Assembly: GCF_014962245.1 (NCBI RefSeq)
Contig: NZ_CP063144.1
Location: 238,582 to 302,581 of the forward strand
DNA from: Thermosphaera aggregans
GTDB taxonomy: Archaea > Thermoproteota > Thermoprotei_A > Sulfolobales > Desulfurococcaceae
Direction: 5' to 3'
Length of the DNA stretch: 64,000 nucleotides
The position numbers were made by a program, and so were the translations under genes. Of the stretch, positions 1 to 6,441 are shown in pieces (within the stretch, counting starts at the first letter, position 1; every line of letters starts with the position of its first letter). The notes below the pieces were generated by a model that had not been told where the DNA came from, searched no databases, and was given only the letters and a program-made list of their open reading frames with translations.

Positions 1-181
1 AGTCGCCTGGCTCGAACTCTTTCTCAACGGAGAATCCGCATTTAGCACACTTCAACAGCTCCCTTGTAACATACTCCTTCTTCTTAGGCTTCTTGGTGAA
101 GGTGTCTATTAGAAGGTAGGCTATCAGCAGTATGACGGCTATGATGAGGAATAAGCTGTAAACATCTATCCCGTCGGGCAT
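1..181 (-). CDS. Membrane-anchored zinc-ribbon-like protein, N-terminal fragment
   Basis: The gene enters the window from the left on the minus strand and only its first 60 or so codons are visible. The ATG at 181 overlaps the stop of the DUF1512 gene (TAATG), so the two are probably co-transcribed. The fragment has one hydrophobic helix (about residues 7-24), then a Lys-rich stretch (TKKPKKKEY), then a CAKCG half-knuckle that may be half of a zinc ribbon. Function is unknown; a small membrane protein with a cytosolic zinc ribbon is inferred. Confidence 0.6.
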   Translation of the reverse strand, partial: MPDGIDVYSLFLIIAVILLIAYLLIDTFTKKPKKKEYVTRELLKCAKCGFSVEKEFEPGD

Positions 182-1275
182 TAGCCAGGCACCCCCATGG
201 TGTTGCCTATCCCAGCCACGATCACTGTTGCCTTAGGCTTCGTCTCCTCCTCTATGATCTTGTCGACATATTTGAAAGCCTTGTAGCATGCTTCGAAAAT
301 CTCCTTCCTCATCACGGTTATAGCCTCCCTTAAATCCATCTTAACAACCAGGGCTCTCAACGGGATATTGTACTTGGAGGCAGCCCTCTCTATCGCTATC
401 TTCTCAGGGCCTGGGTCGCCTATTGCTGCTCCAACACCCTCCGCCAGCGACCCTGTCTCCTCCCCCTCGAGCTTTAAAGCAGCGTCAATAGTTATGATCA
501 AGTCCACATTACCCTTCAAGTCCTCGACAAGCTTGTTTAAAACAGCGCCCGGGTGTCCCACGTTGCTCCCGGGGCCCTCAGCTTTTATCACGAAAACCCT
601 CCTATCCTTGTAGTACAGCTCTATAATGCTGGTTTCATCAACAACCTTTCTCGACACAACCTGCCCGTTCTCTATAAGCCTGTGAACCGTTAACGGGCCG
701 GCAGCGTCACCTATTGGCTTCCCGGTTGAGAAGGCGTCGAGGGCTTCGTGATAAGTGTTGACAATCTTCATTATCATCGGCATCTGGAACTGGAGCTGCA
801 TTATAAGGATCCAGTTGTTCTCTCTTTCACCGGTTAGCAGGTAGTGCCTGACAATCTTGTAAATAGTGTTTAAAGCCCCGACTATTGAAAGGCTGGATTC
901 GATCAGGGTTTTTTCATACCTTCCAACATGAGGGACTGTTGCCTCAACCATTCTCTTAACCGACTCATCAGTCGTCCTAACCAGGTGGTCAAGCCTCTTG
1001 ATAATGTCTGTGGGCTCTATCTCAACAGGCTCGATGGTGAAGAAGTCTACAACCCTGTTTATCAGCACATCAGGGGCTGCTACCCCCAGGTTGCGCAGCA
1101 TGTTCGCAACCCTCCGCCTATCCTCCTCTACAAGAGACATTATCACGTTAAGCTTAGTCCTGATATCCATGATCCATATCTTGGTCTGTATCTTCTGGTT
1201 TAAACCAGTAATTATGAGGAAGAAGAATATCAGCCATATCAGCTGCATGATCATTGAAGACGTGTCCCCGTCCAT
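181..1275 (-). CDS. DUF1512 family membrane-associated protein
   Basis: Recognised as the DUF1512 family, which is restricted to archaea and has no established function. One N-terminal transmembrane helix (LIWLIFFFLIITGL) is followed by a cytosolic body with a helical region and an alpha/beta region ending in a glycine-rich VAGIGNTMGVPG tail. The frame stays open to a GTG at 1311, but the ATG at 1275 is preferred because a TATA-like TTTAAAAAC at 1320-1328 puts transcription near 1296, inside the longer version. It shares a TAATG overlap with the following zinc-ribbon membrane gene, suggesting a membrane complex. No catalytic motif seen. Confidence 0.8.
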   Translation of the reverse strand: MDGDTSSMIMQLIWLIFFFLIITGLNQKIQTKIWIMDIRTKLNVIMSLVEEDRRRVANMLRNLGVAAPDVLINRVVDFFTIEPVEIEPTDIIKRLDHLVRTTDESVKRMVEATVPHVGRYEKTLIESSLSIVGALNTIYKIVRHYLLTGERENNWILIMQLQFQMPMIMKIVNTYHEALDAFSTGKPIGDAAGPLTVHRLIENGQVVSRKVVDETSIIELYYKDRRVFVIKAEGPGSNVGHPGAVLNKLVEDLKGNVDLIITIDAALKLEGEETGSLAEGVGAAIGDPGPEKIAIERAASKYNIPLRALVVKMDLREAITVMRKEIFEACYKAFKYVDKIIEEETKPKATVIVAGIGNTMGVPG

Positions 1276-1339
1276 ACCAGCCCACTCAGCACTCTTCTTA
1301 ATCTCTAACACTATAGTCGTTTAAAAACATGTGTTAAAA

Positions 1340-2266
1340 CTAGAGGGTGGATACTACAACCTCCTTCTCGAGAACTATGAAGGTGTGCTCGAACTGTGAT
1401 ACGAGCCCGCCCTCTCTTTCAACCAGGACAGGGTAGGCTGTGAGTAAGTGGTTCCTCTCCATCAAAGCCAGCAACCCCTTCAACCCCTCAGCCGAGGATG
1501 CGAGGTTCAAATACCATCTCTCAGCGAACGGGAGGGTTCTCCTCTCACCGTAGATTTGATCGTAGAGCTTGAGAGCCTGCGGGGGGAGCCTCCCACGCTT
1601 TCCCTGCTTGAGAGCGTAGATTGTTTTCAAGCTTACATCCTTAACCAGCCCAGCCCCGTTGGTTGCGAAAGGCTCCACAGCGTAAACCCCTTGATCCAGC
1701 TTAAACCTTGCGAACAAGTCGTTGAAGTTTGGAATGCTCACGCCTGCGTGAATAGTGTAGGCTGATATGCTGTGGCCGCTCAGGTTCTTTACCGGCTTAA
1801 ACCCGTAGCTCCTTATAGTGTCCTCGACAACCCTCCCGATCTCGGAAGCCTTAACCCCGGGCTTGAAAACCTCGACAACTCTTTCAAGAGCTCTCCGAGC
1901 AGCCTCAACCAGCCCCTCCATAGCCGGGTTGAAGCAGACTGTTGTAGCGGTGTCGGCTATGTAGCCGTCCACGTGAACCCCTATGTCTATTTTAACCACG
2001 GAGTTGTCGGGGATTACGGAGGGGTCGTTTGGGACAGGGGTGTAGTGTGCTGCGACCTCGTTGACGCCTATGTTGATCGGGAATGCGGGGGAACCCCCCA
2101 GTTCCCTTATCATCCTCTCCAAGTGCTCCGCAACATCCGTGAACCTGGCCCCAGGCTTCACAACCCTGTGAGCCTCCTCCCTAACCCTCTTCGCTATCTC
2201 GCCAGCCTTCAAAAGCTTCGCAAGCTCGTCATCCGAAACCATTGGGCTCAAACCCTTTCTAGACAT
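1340..2266 (-). CDS. map: Methionine aminopeptidase, type II (archaeal)
   Basis: Removes the N-terminal methionine from nascent proteins using two divalent metals. The 308-residue product has the pita-bread fold signatures in order: KIDIGVHVDGYIADTATT (two metal-ligand aspartates), SGHSISAYTIHAG (ligand and substrate histidines), YAVEPFATNG (ligand Glu) and SQFEHTFIVLE (last ligand Glu). The roughly 60-residue insertion before the last ligand marks type II. Length is normal for archaeal MetAP. The ATG at 2266 is preferred; a second Met lies 8 codons in. It is divergent from the hydrolase gene at 2313. Confidence 0.95.
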   Translation of the reverse strand: MSRKGLSPMVSDDELAKLLKAGEIAKRVREEAHRVVKPGARFTDVAEHLERMIRELGGSPAFPINIGVNEVAAHYTPVPNDPSVIPDNSVVKIDIGVHVDGYIADTATTVCFNPAMEGLVEAARRALERVVEVFKPGVKASEIGRVVEDTIRSYGFKPVKNLSGHSISAYTIHAGVSIPNFNDLFARFKLDQGVYAVEPFATNGAGLVKDVSLKTIYALKQGKRGRLPPQALKLYDQIYGERRTLPFAERWYLNLASSAEGLKGLLALMERNHLLTAYPVLVEREGGLVSQFEHTFIVLEKEVVVSTL

Positions 2267-2312
2267 AAAGCTTTTTCCAAGTATTAAACAATATAGATTA
2301 ATGGTGGGTTGA

Positions 2313-2999
2313 ATGGGTATTGTAAAGTATCTTGGACACAGCTTCTTCGAAATAGTGTTAACCGGGCTGGACGATGCTGTTAAGACCGTGCTGATCGACC
2401 CCTGGATTGAAAACCCGTTGAGCCCTGTAAAACCATCCGAGTACTCGGAGAGAAGGATAGACTACATCATCGTGACCCATGATCACGGGGACCACCTGGG
2501 CAATGCTATAGAGGTAGCGGGGCACACGGGGGCTCCGATAGTGGGTGTTTACGAGATAGCTCTTTACGCTCAGGAGCAAGGTGTTAAAGCAATCGGCGGT
2601 AATATTGGAGGGGCCCTCGCAATCCCGGATGTTGAGATAGTGTTGACGCCCGCGCTCCACAGTAGCAACCGGGGGGTTCCAGTCGGGGTTGTCGTCAAGG
2701 GCAGGGACCTAACCATCTACCACGCAGGCGACACAGGGCTGTTCAGCGAGATGGAGCTCATAGGGGAGCTTTACAGCCCTGACATAGCCCTGCTCCCGAT
2801 AGGCGGACACTTCACAATGGGGGTGCGGGAGGCTGTTAAAGCAGTGGAGTTGTTGAAGCCTAAGTACGCTATACCAATGCACTACAACACGTTCCCGCTG
2901 ATAAAAGCAGACCCCCAGGTTTTCAAGCAGCTTGTCGAGTCTAAAACCAGCACTAAAGTAGTAGTGTTGAAGCCGGGGGAGGTTTTCGCATACCCTTAG
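2313..2999 (+). CDS. Metal-dependent hydrolase, metallo-beta-lactamase fold (UPF0173-like)
   Basis: A 228-residue MBL-fold protein. The HxHxDH metal motif reads THDHGDH at residues 55-61, and further ligands appear in LTPALHSS, YHAGDTG and IPMHYNTFP. This combination and length match the UPF0173/YtkL-like hydrolases, whose substrates are mostly unknown. The ATG at 2313 has GGTG 6 nt upstream. Monocistronic, followed by a candidate H/ACA RNA. Confidence 0.88.
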   Translation: MGIVKYLGHSFFEIVLTGLDDAVKTVLIDPWIENPLSPVKPSEYSERRIDYIIVTHDHGDHLGNAIEVAGHTGAPIVGVYEIALYAQEQGVKAIGGNIGGALAIPDVEIVLTPALHSSNRGVPVGVVVKGRDLTIYHAGDTGLFSEMELIGELYSPDIALLPIGGHFTMGVREAVKAVELLKPKYAIPMHYNTFPLIKADPQVFKQLVESKTSTKVVVLKPGEVFAYP

Positions 3000-3057
3000 C
3001 GAGCACGGCTTGTTGAAAGAGTTAATAGGTTTTTAAGCAATAATCTTAAACAACAGC

Positions 3058-3137
3058 CCCGCTCCCACCTTTAAGAGCCCGTGGAAGCCGAGCCGTACGG
3101 CCTCGATGACCACGGGTGTTAGGGGTGGGGGACATGT
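3058..3137 (+). ncRNA. Candidate H/ACA guide RNA with kink-turn-like loop
   Basis: An intergenic hairpin of about 77 nt. The lower stem CUCCCACC (3062-3069) pairs with GGUGGGGG (3124-3131). An internal loop (UUUAAGA opposite GUUAG) forms a possible pseudouridylation pocket. The upper stem CCCGUGG/CCACGGG is capped by a loop containing GAUGA next to AA, like the L7Ae kink-turn of archaeal H/ACA RNAs. The lower stem is followed by ACA (3132-3134) plus three bases, and the pocket lies about 15 nt before ACA, as expected. A TATA-like TTTTTAAGC at 3030-3038 places the 5' end near 3058. The rRNA target was not identified. Confidence 0.5.
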
Positions 3138-3188
3138 TCCTGTTTAAATAAAACCTGGTTGCTAATACTTGTTTATAAGGTGTCGCGC

Positions 3189-4277
3189 GTGAACGTGGAT
3201 GAGAGGTTAAGGCTTGCTACAAGGAATACTTCCGAAGTAGTAACAGTGGAGGAGTTGAGAAAGGTTTTCGAGGAGAAGGAGAAGCCGAAAGGCTACCTCG
3301 GGTTCGAGCCAAGCGGCCTCGTCCATGTTGGATGGCTTGTCTGGATGTTCAAGGTGAGAGACCTCGTTGAAGCCGGGGTCGACTTCTACCTGCTCGAGGC
3401 AACCTGGCACGCATACATCAACGACAAGCTCGGGGGGAACCTTGAGCTCATCAGGAAGGCTGCCAGGTACACTAGGATAGTGCTGGAGGCTATTGGCGTG
3501 CCTGAGGGAAGGGTTAAGTATGTTGACGCTGAGGACTTGGCCAGCGACAAGGACTACTGGGGCCTCCTACTCAAATCCGCTAAGCAGGTCAGCCTCGCAA
3601 GGGTTAAGAGGGCTTTAACCATCATGGGGAGGAGGGTTGATGAAGGGGAGACGGATTTCTCCAAGCTGATATACCCGTTAATGCAGGTTACAGACATCTT
3701 CTACCTCGACCTCGACATAGCCGTGGGCGGGACGGATCAGAGGAAGGCTCACATGCTTACAAGGGATATCGCGGAGAAGCTGGGGCTTAAGAAGCCTGTG
3801 GCCATACACACCCCTATAATAACCGGGCTACAGGGCCCGGGAGGGAGGATGGAGAGCGGGCTTGAGGCTGACGAGCTCGCTGCTGAGGCGAAGATGAGTA
3901 AGAGCAAGCCGGAGACAGCTATCTTCGTCCACGAGGATGCTGAGGCTGTTGAAGCCAAGATCATGAAGGCTTACTGTCCTCCAAGGATCACGGAGCTCAA
4001 CCCTGTGTTGGAGATTAACAAGTACCTGCTGTTCCAGCAGCCGGGCTTCACCCTCGTTATTGAGAGGCCGGAGAAGTACGGGGGAACCATCACTGTTGAA
4101 GACTACTCGGTACTGGAGAAGCTTTACGCTGAAGGAAAGATACACCCGCTGGACTTGAAGAAGGCTACAGCATCAGCCTTGAACAAGCTTCTCGACAATG
4201 TTAGGAGGAGGATAAGCAGCGACCCGGGCGCTAGGAGCCTCCTGGAGGAGTTGAAGACTGCTAAGGTAACCAGGTAG
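3189..4277 (+). CDS. tyrS: Tyrosyl-tRNA synthetase
   Basis: Class I synthetase charging tRNA-Tyr. The archaeal HIGH-equivalent appears as SGLVHVGWL near residue 45, the tyrosine pocket region as LVEAGVDFYLLEATWHAYI, and the KMSKS loop as AKMSKSKPE near residue 235. About 362 residues, normal for archaea. The frame is open from TTG 3159, but GTG 3189 is chosen: GGTG at 3179-3182 lies 6 nt upstream, and a TATA box (TTTAAATA, 3143-3150) starts transcription near 3174. Confidence 0.93.
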   Translation: MNVDERLRLATRNTSEVVTVEELRKVFEEKEKPKGYLGFEPSGLVHVGWLVWMFKVRDLVEAGVDFYLLEATWHAYINDKLGGNLELIRKAARYTRIVLEAIGVPEGRVKYVDAEDLASDKDYWGLLLKSAKQVSLARVKRALTIMGRRVDEGETDFSKLIYPLMQVTDIFYLDLDIAVGGTDQRKAHMLTRDIAEKLGLKKPVAIHTPIITGLQGPGGRMESGLEADELAAEAKMSKSKPETAIFVHEDAEAVEAKIMKAYCPPRITELNPVLEINKYLLFQQPGFTLVIERPEKYGGTITVEDYSVLEKLYAEGKIHPLDLKKATASALNKLLDNVRRRISSDPGARSLLEELKTAKVTR

Positions 4278-4328
4278 CCCTGCCTACCCACATTTAAAAC
4301 CCCTGTTAAATTATATTTCAGTTTTAGA

Positions 4329-4434
4329 GGGCCGGTAGCTCAGCCTGGAAGAGCGCCGCCCTTGCATGGCCTAAGGGGGCGCTACCGAGGTCGAGGAGAG
4401 GCGGAGGACCCGGGTTCAAATCCCGGCCGGTCCA
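4329..4434 (+). tRNA. tRNA-Ala (UGC) with 32-nt intron
   Basis: The acceptor stem GGGCCGG (4329-4335) pairs with CCGGTCC (4427-4433), discriminator A at 4434. The D arm is GCTC/GAGC, the anticodon stem CCGCC/GGCGG, and the T arm CCGGG-TTCAAAT-CCCGG. The anticodon TGC is at 4363-4365. A 32-nt insertion (4367-4398) after position 37 is the canonical archaeal intron site, expected to be cut by the splicing endonuclease at a bulge-helix-bulge. CCA is not encoded. TATA-like ATTTAAAAC lies about 30 bp upstream (4292-4300). Confidence 0.95.
4367..4398 (+). other. tRNA-Ala intron (position 37/38)
   Basis: Removing these 32 bases restores a 7-nt anticodon loop CTTGCAA flanked by a perfect 5-bp stem. 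The intron contains a short GC-rich self-complementary stretch. Exact ends could shift by one base because T4367 and A4399 are alternative loop residues. Confidence 0.8.
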
Positions 4435-4439
4435 CTAAC

Positions 4440-4490
4440 CACTTCTAACCATCCTGCCAGGGTTTCGGAGAAGTGGGATTTAAAAAAAAC
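4440..4490 (-). terminator. T-run terminator of the RAM-domain gene, with a dyad beyond it
   Basis: On the minus strand, just past the stop at 4501, transcription meets a run of eight T (4483-4490), the usual archaeal termination signal. Beyond it lies an 8-bp inverted repeat (CCACTTCT at 4439-4446 with AGAAGTGG at 4469-4476), which may also separate this unit from the convergent tRNA-Ala gene. Confidence 0.45.
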
Positions 4491-4500
4491 TTGTGATTAA

Positions 4501-4764
4501 CTAGTGGCTGGGGGAGGATTTAATCCTCTCCTCTACAACGATCATTGTAACCGTTGTCCTTATGTCCGGGAGCCTCCTAACATGGTTTGTAACGATCTCC
4601 CTTATCTTCTCCAACGCCTCAGCCTCTATCTTAACCACGACATCGTATGTGCCGTAGACGACGTATGCTTCCTTAACCTCGGGCATCTTGTAGAGCTCGT
4701 CTAAAACCTTGGACTCAGCGCCAATCTCTGTCTGTATCAGTACTATTGCCGCTGACTTCGCCAT
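4501..4764 (-). CDS. Stand-alone Lrp/AsnC ligand-binding (RAM) domain protein
   Basis: An 87-residue protein consisting only of the alpha-beta RAM domain of Lrp/AsnC regulators, without the helix-turn-helix. VKEAYVVYGTYDVVVKIEA is the classic strand-glycine signature, followed by LPDIRTTVTMIVVEE. Such stand-alone RAM proteins bind amino acids and may partner with full-length Lrp proteins; the ligand is not predictable. Single-gene unit ending in a T-run terminator. Confidence 0.85.
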   Translation of the reverse strand: MAKSAAIVLIQTEIGAESKVLDELYKMPEVKEAYVVYGTYDVVVKIEAEALEKIREIVTNHVRRLPDIRTTVTMIVVEERIKSSPSH

Positions 4765-4867
4765 TCTCCCACCATGTTAATACTAGTCAACCCTGTATAA
4801 TAAATATTTCTATTAAGATTTAAACCATTAATTTGGGATTAACCATAGTGATGAACGGTGGTGCAGG

Positions 4868-5383
4868 ATCAGGATTTACGCTATAATATATTATGAGGAT
4901 GACCCAGTTAAAAACACAGCGCTGAAAATGGTTAAAGCAGGGCTGGCAAGGCTTGTTGACCACGGTTTCGCAAGGCGGGGGCTAGTCGTGCTGGATCCTT
5001 TCAGCCCTGAATACCTAGGGCCCTGGGACAGGGGGCTGGTCGAGGAGAAGGGCGTCCTTGTCTTGGACGCTAGCTGGAGGCTTCTAACCCCTGATAAGTT
5101 TAAAAAACTCCCCGGAGCCCACGTCAAGCTCCCGCCCCTCCTCCCCGGCAACCCTGTAAACTATGGGAAGCCCTGCATGCTGTCAAGCATTGAAGCCGTC
5201 GCAGCCGCAGCATACATAACAGGCTTCACGGAAACCTATGAGAAGCTCCTCGGCCTCTACAAGTGGATGAGCACCTTCCACAGCCTCAACACCGAGCTGC
5301 TGGAGTCGTGCTCGAAAGCAGGGAGCAGGGAGGAGCTGGTCAGGGTAATCCGGGAGTACTGGGGGGATAGCCCGCCATGCTAG
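4868..5383 (+). CDS. tsr3: Tsr3-type 16S/18S rRNA aminocarboxypropyltransferase (DUF367)
   Basis: Recognised as the Tsr3 family, which transfers the 3-amino-3-carboxypropyl group of SAM to a modified small-subunit rRNA base. Signatures: VVLDPFSPEYL, VLDASWRL, KLPPLLPGNPVNYGKP and LSSIEAVAAAAYITGF. The first ATG (4928) would remove a conserved first strand and the KNTALKMVKAGLARLV helix; the same frame reads RIRIYAIIYYEDDPVKN upstream of it. No ATG/GTG/TTG exists in frame before a stop. GGTG at 4857-4860 lies 7 nt before an in-frame ATC at 4868, taken here as the start. Alternatives are ATT 4874, or a 1-nt indel after GTG 4861. The gene ends 3 nt before RNase P RNA on the other strand. Confidence 0.8.
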   Translation: MRIYAIIYYEDDPVKNTALKMVKAGLARLVDHGFARRGLVVLDPFSPEYLGPWDRGLVEEKGVLVLDASWRLLTPDKFKKLPGAHVKLPPLLPGNPVNYGKPCMLSSIEAVAAAAYITGFTETYEKLLGLYKWMSTFHSLNTELLESCSKAGSREELVRVIREYWGDSPPC

Positions 5384-5385
5384 GA

Positions 5386-5700
5386 GGGGCCGGGCCGTAA
5401 CCCGCGTTCTGTTAAGCCCGTATTCGTCTAAGCGGCCTACACCGGTCGCGTGGCCCTCACACCGGGATCAGGCCTTGCACCGTGCGGGGCGGCCGTTTCA
5501 ACGCGTCCGCAACCGTCCTCAACGGTTTAAAACCCCCGTCACCAGGGGCCCGTCCGCATCATCGCCACCCAGCTGCGGCCGTACCGTTTCTGTGCCGTTG
5601 CCACGGGGACTACCCGTGCCCCTTACGGGGCCGCACTGCCACGGGGTGCGCGGAGTTTCCTCACCTCCAAACGGAGGCGTCAACGGGCCGCCCAGCCCCC
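5386..5700 (-). ncRNA. rnpB: RNase P RNA
   Basis: Catalytic RNA that removes tRNA 5' leaders. On the minus strand the RNA begins GGGGCUGGGC (5690-5699) and ends GCCCGGCCCC (5386-5395), giving a perfect 10-bp P1. The conserved core GAGGUGAGGAAACUCCGC lies near the 5' side, and the universal ACAGAA with a GGCUUA upstream pairing segment near the 3' side. About 315 nt, normal for an archaeal type A RNA. A TATA-like TTTATC (5717-5722 region) lies about 20 bp upstream. The 3' end abuts tsr3, so the two units converge. Confidence 0.95.
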
Positions 5701-6165
5701 TGATTACATTTTTGATAAACCTCCCTATAATCTTCAACCTCTATGAAACCGGGGGGTTCACCGGGAACCCTTCGACTGGACCGCCTGGGACCTTCGCCTT
5801 ATCCAATGCTGGAAACTCCCCGGTTTTACGGGAAAGCTTCAAATGGAGAAACTGGAAACAACTGGTCAACCCCACACCCCTATGTTTCAAATGCATATTT
5901 TGAAATTTAGAAACATTTTTTCCAACTGAAATAAGAAAATATTTGTATAATGATTATATTATTTTTGTCTAATAATTCTATTTTACTTTAACTGATTCTT
6001 CATGATTTATTTCTTAATTGTAGAGTAGAAGTTGAGGGGTGGGTGAGTAATAGTTGAGGTAGCATAGGAAAACTCCCCAGTTCTACCCTTCGGTTTCAAC
6101 TGAATCGCCTCCACCCTGTGCCGGCGAGGGCAATATTTAATAGTAAATCCATATGTCTATTGTTA
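5701..6165. other. AT-rich intergenic region with GGAAAC motifs
   Basis: No gene seen in about 465 bp. The left part carries the RNase P RNA promoter and GC-rich short inverted motifs. GGAAAC occurs at 5811 (CTGGAAACTCCCC) and 5854 (CTGGAAACAACTGG), with a related AGGAAAACTCCCC near 6065. The middle (about 5895-6010) is a very AT-rich stretch. The TATA box of the Alba-like gene (CAATATTTAATA, 6130-6141) lies at the right end. Confidence 0.5.
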
Positions 6166-6441
6166 ATGGTGGGGATTGTGGAAGAGGCTAGGTTGGTGAA
6201 CATTGGTGCTAAGCCGGTTGAGGATTACGTGTTTGAAACCATCCTAATGTTCCAGGAAGGTAGCAGCACTGTTGTGTTGAAGGGTAGCGGTGGCTTCGTA
6301 AGCAAGGCTGTCGACGTCTACAACGCCCTTGTCTCAAGGCTTGGGGATAGTGTTGAGCTGGTTAAGGTTGATATTGGGAGTGACAGGTTTAAGGGGAGGT
6401 TTAAGTCATTCATAGCTATTACTGTTAGGAAAAAGTACTGA
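6166..6441 (+). CDS. Alba-family DNA/RNA-binding protein, divergent paralogue
   Basis: A 91-residue protein with the Alba fold order: KPVEDYVFETILMF, the KGSGGFVSKAVDVYN helix (matching the Alba [12 protein letters not shown] region), then a beta-hairpin and FIAITVRKKY. Alba dimers coat archaeal DNA and RNA. The residues at the usual acetylated lysine position differ (GAKPVED instead of GKKPVMN), so its binding may be regulated differently. The ATG at 6166 fits a leaderless transcript from the TATA at 6130-6141. It converges on reverse gyrase with a 17-nt 3' overlap; a canonical Alba gene lies on the far side of reverse gyrase. Confidence 0.85.
   Translation: MVGIVEEARLVNIGAKPVEDYVFETILMFQEGSSTVVLKGSGGFVSKAVDVYNALVSRLGDSVELVKVDIGSDRFKGRFKSFIAITVRKKY

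Noticed and set aside
5475-5903. Plus- and minus-strand frames of 70-140 codons in the 5.4-5.9 kb region
   Set aside because: They lie across the RNase P RNA gene, whose conserved core and P1 pairing explain the sequence; the frames have arginine- and proline-rich composition typical of GC-rich RNA genes.
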